From positions 248,001-312,000 of the forward strand of contig JAIYBZ010000037.1 in assembly GCA_027488255.1 (NCBI GenBank): a DNA stretch of 64,000 bases, written 5' to 3'. Position 1 is the first letter of the stretch, and each line of letters opens with the position of its first letter. The notes beneath the pieces were generated by a model, which worked only from the letters and a program-made list of their open reading frames with translations, made no database searches and was not told the origin of the DNA. Shown here in pieces: positions 1 through 8,884 of this stretch. Origin of the DNA: Comamonadaceae bacterium. GTDB lineage: Bacteria; Pseudomonadota; Gammaproteobacteria; Burkholderiales; Burkholderiaceae_C. The position numbers and the translations under genes were made by a program.

Positions 1-54
1 AAGCCGGTGTTTGTGGGTCGTTAACCCGAATCGGCGCTGGTCTCTGGCCTAGGC

Positions 55-1002
55 CTAGGCCGAAGTTGGGGCCGATCGCCCGGCAGACCATGCCGTGCCC
101 ATCGAAGCGACCATGACCAAGGCAATGGCCAAACCCTGAAGCAGGCTCAAGTGTTCGGCCAACACGAGCCAGCCGGCCAAAGCGCCAACAGCGGGCTCGA
201 GGCTGAGCAAAATACTGAAGGTGTTTTTAGGCAGGTGGTTCAGTGCAAACATTTCCAGCGCATAGGGAATGGCGCTGGACAGCAGGGCCACGGCCAAGCC
301 GGCGACTAGCCACTGCGGATTGAGCAAGGCACTGCCCGCATGCCCCACCCCGATCGGGACCACCACAAGAGCCGCGGCCAACATGCCCATCGGGGTGGCC
401 ATGCCGCCATAACGCAGGGCCACGCGTTGCCCAAAAACGATGTACAGCGCCCAACAAATACCCGCCGCCAAGGCCAAGGCCATGCCTTGCGGGTCGAGTG
501 CCGTGGTCTGCTGTGTCCATGGCCAGGGCAGGAGCAAGCCCAAACCCAAAACCGCCAGCACCACCCACAGCCAGTCGCTGGCTTTTTTAGAGGTCCAAAC
601 GGCAACAGCCAAGGGGCCGGTGAATTCAATGGCGATGGCGACGCCAAAAGGGATGGTTTTGATGGCGCTGTAAAACAAAAGGTTCATGACGCCCAAAGTG
701 ACGCCATACAAACCCAGCGGCAGGGCATCGGCCCAAACCCATTTGCGGCGCCATGGACGAAACACGGCCATCAGCATCAGCATGGCGAAAAAGAGGCGAT
801 AGGCCGTGGTGCCCTCAGCGCCCAAAGCAGGAAACAGGCTTTTGGCAAACGAGGTGCCAACGGCCAAAGACACCAGGCTGCACATCAAGGCCAGCATGGC
901 CCATAAACGCAAATTCAAAGGGGATTTTCTCTCGGTGGGGCACGGTTTGCAGAGGCATTCCGTCAAGTCAAAAGGCTTTTTAGCGGCATCATAGCGCCGC
1001 AT
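55..1002 (-). CDS. rhtA: RhtA-like EamA-family amino-acid exporter
   Basis: Inner-membrane protein of the drug/metabolite transporter superfamily, probably exporting threonine, homoserine or related amino acids. The sequence is hydrophobic throughout with about ten membrane segments and two EamA repeats. Stretches such as FAKSLFPALGAEG, AIEFTGPLAVA and SAIPYALEMFAL follow the RhtA pattern closely. The start is uncertain: ATG at 1002 gives a 35-residue hydrophilic leader, whereas TTG at 918 or ATG at 897 would match the short N-terminus of RhtA better. It is divergent from yajC, with about 75 bp between them. The family is secure; the substrate is inferred. Confidence 0.8.
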   Translation of the reverse strand: MRRYDAAKKPFDLTECLCKPCPTERKSPLNLRLWAMLALMCSLVSLAVGTSFAKSLFPALGAEGTTAYRLFFAMLMLMAVFRPWRRKWVWADALPLGLYGVTLGVMNLLFYSAIKTIPFGVAIAIEFTGPLAVAVWTSKKASDWLWVVLAVLGLGLLLPWPWTQQTTALDPQGMALALAAGICWALYIVFGQRVALRYGGMATPMGMLAAALVVVPIGVGHAGSALLNPQWLVAGLAVALLSSAIPYALEMFALNHLPKNTFSILLSLEPAVGALAGWLVLAEHLSLLQGLAIALVMVASMGTAWSAGRSAPTSA

Positions 1003-1077
1003 ACAATGGCGGCTTCGTCTTTGGGGCACAACTGGGTGCCCCGATACACATCCAATTAGCCTTTTTGTGGAGCTTTC

Positions 1078-1410
1078 ATGTTCATTTCTTCCGCTTTTGC
1101 CCAGACCGCTCCTGCCGCTGCCGCTGGTGGCGACATGCAGTCCACATTGATGAGCATGTTGCCTTTGTTGTTGATGTTCGCCGTTTTGTATTTCGTCATG
1201 ATTCGCCCTCAGATGAAAAAGCAAAAAGAGCACCGCGCCATGATCGATGCCTTGGCCAAGGGCGACGAAGTCGTCACCGCCGGTGGCATGTTGGGCAAGG
1301 TCAGCAAAATTGGCGATGCCTACATTGGTGTTGAACTGACCGCAGGGGTCGAAGTGCAATTGCAGCGCAGCGCTGTGATTCAGGTGTTGCCCAAAGGAAC
1401 TTTGAAGTAA
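1078..1410 (+). CDS. yajC: Sec translocase accessory subunit YajC
   Basis: Small single-span inner-membrane protein of 110 residues that joins SecD and SecF in the complex assisting SecYEG-dependent export. A short periplasmic N-terminus is followed by one hydrophobic segment at about residues 24-42 (LLLMFAVLYFVMIRPQ). The MIRPQMKKQKEH junction and the GDEVVTAGGMLGKV motif after it are typical of YajC. A GGAG ribosome site lies 5-9 bases before the ATG. It heads the yajC-secD-secF run, although a terminator-like hairpin follows the gene. Confidence 0.96.
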   Translation: MFISSAFAQTAPAAAAGGDMQSTLMSMLPLLLMFAVLYFVMIRPQMKKQKEHRAMIDALAKGDEVVTAGGMLGKVSKIGDAYIGVELTAGVEVQLQRSAVIQVLPKGTLK

Positions 1411-1430
1411 TTCAACCGGGGCGTCCTTGA

Positions 1431-1465
1431 GGGGCCGCTGTCACCGCTGGCCCCGTTTCTTTTTT
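1431..1465 (+). terminator. Terminator-like hairpin between yajC and secD
   Basis: GGGGCC (1431-1436) pairs with GGCCCC (1449-1454) across a 12-base loop. A T-rich run (GTTTCTTTTTT) follows directly. It sits in the 71-bp gap between yajC and secD, so it may attenuate read-through into secDF. The stem is short and the loop large, so its strength is unclear. Confidence 0.5.
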
Positions 1466-1481
1466 CTGTACGCGAGTCACT

Positions 1482-3362
1482 ATGAACCGTTATCCGGTCT
1501 GGAAGTACGCGATCATCGTGATCGCCACATTGCTGGGTGTCATCTACACGCTGCCCAATTTTTATGGTGAAGCGCCTGCGGTGCAGGTCTCCTCGGGCAA
1601 AGCCACCATCAAGGTGGACACCCAAGTGCTGCAAAAAGTCGAAGAAGCCCTCAAGGCCGCTGACTTAAATGCCGACAGCATTGCATTGGAGGGGGGTTCG
1701 GTCCGTGCTCGGTTTGGCAGCACCGACCAGCAACTGAAAGCCAAAGACGCGATTCAAAGAGCACTGACACCCGAGGGTGCCGACCCACAGTTTGTCGTGG
1801 CCTTGAATTTGGTCTCGCGTTCACCAGCTTGGTTGACCGCCCTGCACGCCTCGCCCATGTACTTGGGGCTGGATTTGCGCGGCGGCGTGCACTTCATGTT
1901 GGAAGTGGACATGCAAGCGGCGCTGACACAAAAGGTCGAGTCTATTGGCGGCGATCTGCGCAGCTTGTTGCGTGAAAAAGATGTGCGCCATGGCGGGATC
2001 AGTCGCAATGGTGAGACCCTTGAAATCCGCTTGCGCGACGAGCAGCAAGTCGCCGCGGCCAAGCGGGTGTTGGCGGACCAGTTTGCAGATCTGCAAATTC
2101 AAGAAGTGTCGGCCGGCAATGAGTTTCGTTTGATCGCCCGCATCAAGCCCGAGGCATCGCGCAAAGTGCAAGACCAAGCGCTCAAGCAAAACATCACCAC
2201 GCTGCACAACCGCATCAACGAACTGGGCGTGGCCGAGCCGGTGATTCAGCAACAAGGCCTCGACCGCATCGTGGTGCAGTTGCCCGGTGTGCAAGACACG
2301 GCCAAAGCCAAAGACATTTTGGGCCGCACCGCTACGCTGGAAGTGCGCATGGTGGACGAGAGCACCGAAGCCCGCGCCGCTGAACAAGCCGGTGGTGTGG
2401 TGCCTTTTGGCGCCGAGCGTTATCTGGAGCGCGATGGTCGCCCCTTGATTGTCAAAAAACAAGTGGTCTTGACCGGTGACAACCTCACCGATGCGCAGCC
2501 CGGCTTTGACAGCCAAACCCAAGAGCCCGTGGTCAACTTGACACTCGACGCCAAGGGCGCGCGCATCTTCAAAGATGTGACGCGCGACAACGTGGGCAAA
2601 CGCATGGCCATCATCTTGTTCGAAAAGGGCAAGGGCGAAGTGGTGACTGCGCCAGTGATTCGCGCCGAGATCGGTGGCGGGCGGGTGCAGATTTCTGGCC
2701 GCATGACCACCGCCGAAGCCAACGACACGGCTTTGCTGCTGCGCGCGGGCTCTTTGGCCGCGCCGATGGAGATCATCGAAGAGCGCACGATTGGCCCCAG
2801 CTTGGGTGCTGAAAACATTGCCAAGGGCTTCAACAGCGTGACCTGGGGCTTCTTGGTCATCGTGGCCTTCATGGTGGTTTATTACGCCATGTTCGGCTTG
2901 TTCTCGGGCATTGCGCTGGGGGTGAACTTGCTGTTCTTGGTGGCCATTTTGTCCATGCTGCAAGCCACCTTGACCTTGCCCGGTATGGCCGCGATGGCGC
3001 TGGCGCTGGGCATGGCGATTGACTCCAACGTGCTGATCAACGAGCGGGTGCGTGAAGAATTGCGCAACGGGGTCAGCCCGCAAGCGGCCATCCATGCCGG
3101 TTATGACCGTGCGTGGGCCACGATTTTGGACTCCAACATCACCACCCTGATTGCTGGCGTGGCCTTGCTGGCCTTTGGCTCTGGCCCGGTGCGTGGCTTT
3201 GCTGTGGTGCATTGCATTGGCATTTTGACCAGCATGTTCTCAGCCGTGTTCTTCTCACGCGGCTTGGTCAACCTGTGGTACGGCGGCCAGAAAAAACTCA
3301 AGTCCGTGTCCATTGGCACGGTGTGGCGCCCCGACGCTGGCACTGCGGTGAAAGCCGACTAA
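1482..3362 (+). CDS. secD: Protein translocase subunit SecD
   Basis: RND-type membrane protein of 626 residues that uses the proton-motive force to pull secreted proteins through the Sec channel on the periplasmic side. An N-terminal membrane segment lies at residues 9-26. The SecD signature LGLDLRGGVHF follows near residues 128-138, then a large periplasmic domain. Five further membrane segments lie roughly at 450-600 and carry the GMAIDSNVLINERVREE motif. Length is normal for betaproteobacteria. Only 12 bases separate it from secF, which implies co-transcription. The ribosome site is weak (GCGAG). Confidence 0.98.
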   Translation: MNRYPVWKYAIIVIATLLGVIYTLPNFYGEAPAVQVSSGKATIKVDTQVLQKVEEALKAADLNADSIALEGGSVRARFGSTDQQLKAKDAIQRALTPEGADPQFVVALNLVSRSPAWLTALHASPMYLGLDLRGGVHFMLEVDMQAALTQKVESIGGDLRSLLREKDVRHGGISRNGETLEIRLRDEQQVAAAKRVLADQFADLQIQEVSAGNEFRLIARIKPEASRKVQDQALKQNITTLHNRINELGVAEPVIQQQGLDRIVVQLPGVQDTAKAKDILGRTATLEVRMVDESTEARAAEQAGGVVPFGAERYLERDGRPLIVKKQVVLTGDNLTDAQPGFDSQTQEPVVNLTLDAKGARIFKDVTRDNVGKRMAIILFEKGKGEVVTAPVIRAEIGGGRVQISGRMTTAEANDTALLLRAGSLAAPMEIIEERTIGPSLGAENIAKGFNSVTWGFLVIVAFMVVYYAMFGLFSGIALGVNLLFLVAILSMLQATLTLPGMAAMALALGMAIDSNVLINERVREELRNGVSPQAAIHAGYDRAWATILDSNITTLIAGVALLAFGSGPVRGFAVVHCIGILTSMFSAVFFSRGLVNLWYGGQKKLKSVSIGTVWRPDAGTAVKAD

Positions 3363-3374
3363 CAGGAGCGGACC

Positions 3375-4325
3375 ATGGAATTATTCAAGATTAAAAAAGA
3401 CATCCCGTTCATGAAGCATGCGTTGATCTTCAACGCCATTTCCTTCATCACCTTTGCTTTGGCGGTGTTCTTCTTGATCACCCGCGGCTTGCATTTGTCG
3501 GTCGAATTCACGGGTGGCACGCTGATGGAAGTCAGCTACAGCCAGCCAGCGGATGTGCAAAAAGTGCGCAGCACCGTGGCCACGCTGGGCTTCTCGGAAG
3601 TACAGGTGCAAAACTTTGGTTCGGCACGTGATGTGATGATCCGCTTGCCGGCACAAAAGGGTGTCAGCTCAGCGCAGCAAAGTGAAAAAGTGTTGACGGC
3701 GCTAAAGGCCGACAGCCCTGATGTCACCTTGCGCCGCACCGAATTTGTCGGTCCTCAGGTGGGTGACGAATTGGCCGAAGACGGCCTCAAGGCTTTGGGC
3801 TTTGTGGTGCTGGGCATCATGATTTATTTGGCCGTGCGCTTCGAGTGGAAGTTTGCGGTTTCGGCCATCATTGCCAACTTGCACGACGTCATCATCATCT
3901 TGGGCTTTTTTGCCTATTTCCAGTGGGAGTTTTCACTGGCGGTGTTGGCCGCGGTGTTGGCGGTGTTGGGCTACTCGGTGAACGAATCGGTGGTGATTTT
4001 TGACCGTATCCGCGAAAACTTCCGCCGTTACCGCAAGATGAACACAGTGGAGATCATCGACAACGCGATCACCTCCACCATCAGCCGCACCATCATCACG
4101 CACGGCTCGACCCAGATCATGGTGTTGTCCATGTTGTTGTTCGGCGGTGAGACCTTGCACTACTTCGCCATGGCCCTGACCATTGGCATTTTGTTCGGCA
4201 TCTACTCGTCGGTGTTCGTCGCCGCGGCCATTGCGATGTGGTTGGGCATTGAGCGCGAAGACCTGATCAAGCCGATCAAGAAAGACAACGATCCTGGCGA
4301 TGAAAACTCTGGAGCGGTGGTTTAG
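3375..4325 (+). CDS. secF: Protein translocase subunit SecF
   Basis: Partner of SecD in the Sec accessory complex, 316 residues with six predicted membrane segments. After the first segment comes the SecF signature VEFTGGTLMEV (about residues 42-52). The C-terminal half contains the SVNESVVIFDRIREN motif of the RND-like permease domain. A good ribosome site (AGGAG) precedes the ATG. A strong intrinsic terminator follows, so this is the end of the operon. Confidence 0.98.
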   Translation: MELFKIKKDIPFMKHALIFNAISFITFALAVFFLITRGLHLSVEFTGGTLMEVSYSQPADVQKVRSTVATLGFSEVQVQNFGSARDVMIRLPAQKGVSSAQQSEKVLTALKADSPDVTLRRTEFVGPQVGDELAEDGLKALGFVVLGIMIYLAVRFEWKFAVSAIIANLHDVIIILGFFAYFQWEFSLAVLAAVLAVLGYSVNESVVIFDRIRENFRRYRKMNTVEIIDNAITSTISRTIITHGSTQIMVLSMLLFGGETLHYFAMALTIGILFGIYSSVFVAAAIAMWLGIEREDLIKPIKKDNDPGDENSGAVV

Positions 4326-4356
4326 TCACCTCTCGTTTCTTGAGACTCTCTTGACC

Positions 4357-4384
4357 AAGGCGCCCTCGTGGCGCCTTTGTTTTG
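4357..4384 (+). terminator. Intrinsic terminator after secF
   Basis: An eight-base perfect stem, AAGGCGCC (4357-4364) with GGCGCCTT (4370-4377), has a CTCGT loop and is followed by TTTGTTTT. It lies between the convergent secF and dprA and may also act on the dprA transcript, because the stem is symmetrical. Confidence 0.88.
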
Positions 4385-4387
4385 GCA

Positions 4388-5617
4388 TCAGCCTCGGCTC
4401 ACGCGCTGAAACAGGCCACCCGGCAATCGGCCCACTTGCCCCATCAGTTCAAGTTCCATCAGTTGCGCCTGCAGCGTCGCCGTGCTCAGGCCAGAGCGCG
4501 CTTGCAAAGCGTCCAGGCTGACCGGGTCATGGCCCAGGGCGCGCAGCAATGCGGACTCGTCGGGCGGGCTGAAAAGGTCGTTGTCAGTCTCAGGGTCTGC
4601 GCTTTCTTCAGACCGCGCCAACCCGTCTGGGCGCTTGGTCATGTTGGGCATTTCTTCCAAAACGTCTTGCGCCGACTCCACCAATTTGCCGCCCTGCTTG
4701 ATCAGCCAATGGCAGCCCTTGGACTGGGCTGCATGGATCGAGCCCGGAATGGCCAACACATCACGGCCTTGCTCGAGTGCTTGCTTGGCGGTGATGAGAG
4801 AGCCCGAAGGCAATGCGGCCTCGACCACCAGCGTGGCTTGCGACAAGCCGGAGATCAATCGGTTGCGTTGGGGAAAATGCGCCCGCAGCGGGGGCGTGCC
4901 CAAGGGGTATTCGCTGAGGATGAGGCCGCGCAGCGCGATCTGATGAGCCAAGCCAAGGTGTTGGCGCGGATAGACCCGGTCAAGTCCCGTGCCCACGACG
5001 GCGATGGTGGCCAAAGGGTGGGCTGAAGTTGGGCGATCAGGGGCACCCAGCAGCGCTCCTTCGTGCGCGGCACCATCGATGCCCAGCGCCAGACCCGAGA
5101 CGATGGTCAGCCCGCTGGCACTGAGGCTGCGGGCAAACTCACGGGCATTGCTGTGCCCCTGTGGTGTCGGATTGCGACTGCCCACAATCGCCACCGTGTG
5201 CTCGGCGAGCAAAAGTTGCAGGGCGTGGGTTTGGCCCAACGCATAGAGCATCAGCGGCGGATCTGGAATCTGCAACAGTGCGGCCGGGTAGTCGCGCTCG
5301 CCCAAGGTCACGACAGCGCGGCCCATGCCGCTTTCGGAGTAGGATTCGGAGTTGTTTTTGGTGTTGGTGTTGCTGTTGGCACCATCTTGCAACCATTGCC
5401 AAGTGGTGTCGGTCAAGGCAGCGGCCTCTTGCGGGACGGTCTGCAAAGCTTTGGCCTGCTGCGCCGAGACACATTGGCGCAAAGCCACTTCGGACTGTTG
5501 GAAGATGGCTTCAGGCGGCCCAAAAGCCGCCAACAAACGCCGGGCACTGTCGGGGCCCACGCCCTCGGTGAGTGACAAACGCAACCAAGCGCCCAGCGTT
5601 TCGCGGGTGTTCAACAT
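4388..5617 (-). CDS. dprA: DNA processing protein DprA
   Basis: Loads RecA onto incoming single-stranded DNA during natural transformation. The 409-residue protein has an N-terminal SAM-like region, a Rossmann-type DprA fold at about 100-300, and a C-terminal winged-helix (DML1-like) domain at about 350-405. Visible motifs are VAIVGSRNPTPQG (142-154), SGLALGIDGAAHEGAL (174-189) and FPQRNRLISGLS (248-259). A 17-residue Asn/Ser/Thr-rich insertion at 81-97 lies between the first two domains and is probably a disordered linker. GGGAG precedes the start. The gene alone does not prove competence. Confidence 0.96.
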   Translation of the reverse strand: MLNTRETLGAWLRLSLTEGVGPDSARRLLAAFGPPEAIFQQSEVALRQCVSAQQAKALQTVPQEAAALTDTTWQWLQDGANSNTNTKNNSESYSESGMGRAVVTLGERDYPAALLQIPDPPLMLYALGQTHALQLLLAEHTVAIVGSRNPTPQGHSNAREFARSLSASGLTIVSGLALGIDGAAHEGALLGAPDRPTSAHPLATIAVVGTGLDRVYPRQHLGLAHQIALRGLILSEYPLGTPPLRAHFPQRNRLISGLSQATLVVEAALPSGSLITAKQALEQGRDVLAIPGSIHAAQSKGCHWLIKQGGKLVESAQDVLEEMPNMTKRPDGLARSEESADPETDNDLFSPPDESALLRALGHDPVSLDALQARSGLSTATLQAQLMELELMGQVGRLPGGLFQRVSRG

Positions 5618-5682
5618 GTTTTCTCCCTGTGCCGCCTGGGTGGCGGTCTGTCAGGGCATTGTGGGTCAAATGCGGCGGCCTG

Positions 5683-5718
5683 CCAATGCCAATGCCAATG
5701 CCAATGCCAATGCCAATG
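5683..5718 (+). repeat. Hexanucleotide tandem repeat (CCAATG)x6
   Basis: Six perfect head-to-tail copies of CCAATG lie in the 117-bp gap between the divergently read 5' end of dprA and the 3' end of the PAP2 gene. Both genes are on the minus strand, so the repeat is in the dprA upstream / PAP2 downstream spacer. Such arrays can change copy number by replication slippage. Confidence 0.97.
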
Positions 5719-5734
5719 CCGCGCCGCTTGGCGG

Positions 5735-6451
5735 TCAGCGCTGGCGTTGCGACAGCCAGCCAAACAGCAGATGGTTGCCCAGCGCCACCATCCAGCAGAT
5801 GAAGCCCGTCCAAAAAGTGTGGCTTGGGTAATGCGCGCCGCGCAGGGTTTGGGTGGTGCCCAACACCAGACCACACAGCAAAACCACCATCAAGATGCGC
5901 AGCCCGATGCGGCGCTGCGCGGCCAAGCCCGAGGCCAGCCAAGGCAAAGACAAGCCCACAAAAGCCAGCGCCGATGACACGTGTCCGCCGGGAAAGCAAT
6001 TGCCCGGACCCCCGTCGGCCACGCCCCAACTCCAGTGCGACACATACACCGCGGGGCCGCCAAAGGCTTGCAAGCTCCAAGGGCAGCTGGTCAGGCTGAA
6101 ATGCTTCAAGGTGCTGATGGTGATGAGGCCCACGGTGATGCCCACCATGATTTCTGCGCGCTGCAATCGGCTGAGTTGGCGCAAAAAAGATTGCGGCCAC
6201 CAGACCATCACCCACAAAGCCAGATAGATCACGATGGCCAACTGCTTCGCGCGCAAGTGCAAGACCGTGTCGAGCCACCAATTGCCGCGTGAATAAAACC
6301 CGCTGCCATCGGCCAGGCCATGCACCACCCACAAATCGAGACCCGAAAAATCCCAGATCAACAAACCTAAAAATGCGATGCAGGTGAAAAGTCCGATGCG
6401 CTTGGCGGGGCTAAGGTCGCCCAAAGTGGCGTAGGCAGGTGCAGGGTTCAT
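5735..6451 (-). CDS. PAP2-family lipid phosphatase
   Basis: Integral membrane phosphatase of 238 residues with about six hydrophobic segments. The three PAP2 active-site motifs are present in the divergent LpxE-like form: K116 in LKHFSLTSCPW, the PGGH block at 154-157, and RGAHYPSH at 204-211, with H157 and H211 as likely catalytic histidines. Enzymes of this type remove phosphate from lipid A, phosphatidylglycerol phosphate or undecaprenyl pyrophosphate. The divergent neighbour is a lipid A phosphoethanolamine transferase, a pairing also seen with MCR/EptA genes. A role in outer-membrane lipid modification is therefore a reasonable inference; the exact substrate is not. Confidence 0.88.
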   Translation of the reverse strand: MNPAPAYATLGDLSPAKRIGLFTCIAFLGLLIWDFSGLDLWVVHGLADGSGFYSRGNWWLDTVLHLRAKQLAIVIYLALWVMVWWPQSFLRQLSRLQRAEIMVGITVGLITISTLKHFSLTSCPWSLQAFGGPAVYVSHWSWGVADGGPGNCFPGGHVSSALAFVGLSLPWLASGLAAQRRIGLRILMVVLLCGLVLGTTQTLRGAHYPSHTFWTGFICWMVALGNHLLFGWLSQRQR

Positions 6452-6625
6452 GAAACTCGAGGGGCATTCAATCGGGTGCCCAAAATGTAATCGGGTTTGC
6501 CGATGGGGGCGCCCGTCAGCCGTTTTTTTCTCATGACTTTTTTTCCGGGCTCAGCGGCGCTTCATCGGCGGTGTCTAGAATCGAGCGCATTTGCCGTTTG
6601 TCCCCCTTACTGTTTGGCCGTTTCC

Positions 6626-8278
6626 ATGAAGTTTTTTATCGCGCGCTCTGCTTGGCACCCCACCTCGTTGTTGGCGGTTTTGTCCCTCTGGATCGGCACC
6701 TTCGGCAACACCCCTTTTTGGATGGCCATTTGGAAGCTGCCTGAAACGCAGGGGCTGCGTGCGCTGACCACAATGGGCAGTTTGTGGCTCATTTTGGTAT
6801 TTTTGTTGGTCTGGTTTTTGTGCCTCTGGGTCTGGCCGCGCTGGCTCAAACCCGCAGCGGTATTGATGCTGATCACGGTCACCTCCAGCAGCTACTTCAT
6901 GCTGACCTATGGCGTGGTGATCGACCCCAGCATGCTGGCCAACGTGGTGCAAACCGACGTGCGCGAGGTGCGTGACCTCTTGTCATGGAGCATGCTGGCT
7001 GCATTGGTGTTGGGGGTCGTCTTGCCGGGGCTGTGGCTGTGGCGACAACCTGTGCGCAAGGTCAAAACCCTCTCGCTCATTGGGCGGCAACTGGCGGTCT
7101 CGGTGTTGGCTTTGTTGCTCGCGGTGGGCTTTTTTTGGACAGCGTTTCAAGACATTGCCTCGCTCACCCGCTCGCACAAACATTTGCGCTACATGATCAA
7201 CCCGTTCAACAGCGTGTATGCCATTGCACATTTGTTTGTCGACAAGGCGAGCCTGGCCAATCAGCCGCTGCAGGCCATTGGTGAAGACGCGCAATGGACC
7301 GGCACGGCCACCGCCGAAAGCAATGCCCCGCTGATGGTCTTGGTTTTGGGTGAGACGGCACGCGCGGCCAATTTTGGTTTGGGGGGGTATGCCCGTGACA
7401 CCACGCCGCAGTTGCGCCAACTGAAAGCGCAAGGCGATCTGGCTTATTTTTCCAATGTCACCTCTTGCGGCACCAGCACCCAAGCCTCGGTGCCCTGCAT
7501 GTTCTCTCACATGGGCAAGACGGCCTACGAAGCCAGCAACCAGCGGTTTGAAGGCTTGCTGGACGTGTTGCAGCGGGCAGGCTTGGCGGTCTTGTGGCTG
7601 GACAACCAATCGGGTTGCAAAGGCGTGTGCGACCGCGTCAGCAATGTCATGACCACCACGCTGAAGGTGCCCGAATATTGCAGCACCGGCGAATGTCTGG
7701 ACGAAATCATGTTGCACGAAATGCCCAAGCATTTGGCGGCACTCGATCCGGCCAAGCGCGCCAAAGGCACGGTGGTGGTGATGCACCAAATGGGCAGCCA
7801 CGGCCCCGCTTATTACAAGCGTTCCCCTGCGGCCATGAAGCAGTTTTTGCCCGAATGCAGCAGCCATGCCTTGCAAAATTGCCCGCCTGAGCAGATCGTG
7901 AATGCCTACGACAACTCGATTTTGTACACCGACCACTTTGTCGCCAAGACGGTGCAGTGGCTGCAAAAACAAGGCCGACCCACCGCCCTGATGTACCTGT
8001 CTGACCACGGCGAGTCCTTGGGTGAAAACGGCATTTATTTGCATGGCATGCCTTTCAGCATTGCGCCCAAGGTTCAAACCCATGTGCCTATGCTGGTGTG
8101 GTTGTCCAAGTCGATGCAAAAGCAGCGCGGCTGGAACATGTCTTGCCTGCAAGCCCAAAGCACCAAAGCGCTCTCGCACGACCACATGTTTCACTCGGTC
8201 TTGACCTTGAACCAAGTAAAAACCAGTTTGCTCAAGCCCGAGTTGGACCTCTTTTCTGCCTGCACCACGGCCCGTTGA
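6626..8278 (+). CDS. eptA: EptA/MCR-type lipid A phosphoethanolamine transferase
   Basis: Transfers phosphoethanolamine from phosphatidylethanolamine to lipid A on the periplasmic face. This lowers surface charge and in known homologues reduces polymyxin binding. The 550-residue protein has five N-terminal membrane segments (to about residue 175) and a C-terminal alkaline-phosphatase-like domain. Catalytic features are visible: LGETARA (E243), the nucleophile T285 in SCGTSTQASVPCMFS, H387 and H392 in MHQMGSHGPAYY, D460-H461 in YLSDHGES, and H473. Paired cysteines in the soluble domain are also conserved. The ATG at 6626 was chosen because it gives the family-standard N-terminus. Codon use matches its neighbours, so it looks intrinsic rather than acquired. 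Confidence 0.93.
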   Translation: MKFFIARSAWHPTSLLAVLSLWIGTFGNTPFWMAIWKLPETQGLRALTTMGSLWLILVFLLVWFLCLWVWPRWLKPAAVLMLITVTSSSYFMLTYGVVIDPSMLANVVQTDVREVRDLLSWSMLAALVLGVVLPGLWLWRQPVRKVKTLSLIGRQLAVSVLALLLAVGFFWTAFQDIASLTRSHKHLRYMINPFNSVYAIAHLFVDKASLANQPLQAIGEDAQWTGTATAESNAPLMVLVLGETARAANFGLGGYARDTTPQLRQLKAQGDLAYFSNVTSCGTSTQASVPCMFSHMGKTAYEASNQRFEGLLDVLQRAGLAVLWLDNQSGCKGVCDRVSNVMTTTLKVPEYCSTGECLDEIMLHEMPKHLAALDPAKRAKGTVVVMHQMGSHGPAYYKRSPAAMKQFLPECSSHALQNCPPEQIVNAYDNSILYTDHFVAKTVQWLQKQGRPTALMYLSDHGESLGENGIYLHGMPFSIAPKVQTHVPMLVWLSKSMQKQRGWNMSCLQAQSTKALSHDHMFHSVLTLNQVKTSLLKPELDLFSACTTAR

Positions 8279-8309
8279 GCCTCCGGGGCCAGCCCAAGAC
8301 GCACCGGTC

Positions 8310-8339
8310 TTGGCAGGCGCTTTGGAAAATAGGGACAAT
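8310..8339 (+). promoter_or_regulatory. Candidate sigma-70 promoter for def-fmt
   Basis: TTGGCA (8310-8315) and GACAAT (8334-8339) are separated by 18 bases, with the def ATG 31 bases further on. The -35 box overlaps the right arm of a 7-bp inverted repeat, CCAAGAC (8294-8300) with GTCTTGG (8307-8313), which could be the remnant terminator of eptA or an operator. Confidence 0.5.
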
Positions 8340-8370
8340 ATGGCCCTGATTTCCTTATCGTTTTGAAGCC

Positions 8371-8877
8371 ATGGCCTTGCTTTCCATTCTTTGTTATCCC
8401 GATGCCCGCCTGCACAAGGTGGCCAAGCCCATCACGGCGGTAGACGAGCGCATCCAAACCCTGATCGATGACATGTTGGAGACCATGTACAACGCCAATG
8501 GCATTGGCTTGGCAGCCACCCAAATTGACGTGCATGAGCGCTTGGTGGTGATCGATGTCTCTGAAGAACGAAACCAGCCTCTGGTGCTGATCAACCCAGA
8601 AATCACCTGGATGGGGGACGAGCGGGTCAAGGGCGATGAAGGTTGTCTGTCGGTGCCCGGCATTTATGACGGCGTGGAGCGCGCCACGGCCGTGAAGGTC
8701 ACGGCGTTAGACCGGCAAGGTCAGTCGCAAACGATCGAAGCCGAAGGTTTGTTGGCCATTTGCATTCAACACGAAATGGACCATTTGAAAGGCAAAGTGT
8801 TCGTGGAATACCTGTCGCCACTCAAACAAGGGCGCATCAAAACCAAGCTGGTCAAAGCTCAAAAAGCCGAACGCTGA
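8371..8877 (+). CDS. def: Peptide deformylase
   Basis: Removes the formyl group from the N-terminal methionine of nascent proteins. The 168-residue enzyme has all three signature motifs: GIGLAATQ (44-51), EGCLS (90-94) with metal-ligand Cys92, and QHEMDH (133-138) with ligands His134 and His138 and catalytic Glu135. It is seven bases upstream of fmt, which adds the formyl group, so the two opposing steps are co-transcribed in the usual arrangement. Confidence 0.98.
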   Translation: MALLSILCYPDARLHKVAKPITAVDERIQTLIDDMLETMYNANGIGLAATQIDVHERLVVIDVSEERNQPLVLINPEITWMGDERVKGDEGCLSVPGIYDGVERATAVKVTALDRQGQSQTIEAEGLLAICIQHEMDHLKGKVFVEYLSPLKQGRIKTKLVKAQKAER

Positions 8878-8884
8878 AGACGGC

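Noticed and set aside
1821..3212. A 463-codon minus-strand frame opposite secD, and similar long frames opposite pyk, pntB and fadD.
   Set aside because: Composition is typical of antisense shadow frames, and the opposite strand encodes conserved proteins along the full length.
5683..5718. Tandem hexamers considered as a CRISPR or origin-type iteron.
   Set aside because: There are no spacers between units, the unit is far too short, and no cas or replication genes are nearby.
6626..8278. The EptA gene considered as a recently acquired mobile colistin-resistance gene.
   Set aside because: No insertion sequence or transposon end is nearby, and codon use resembles the flanking housekeeping genes.
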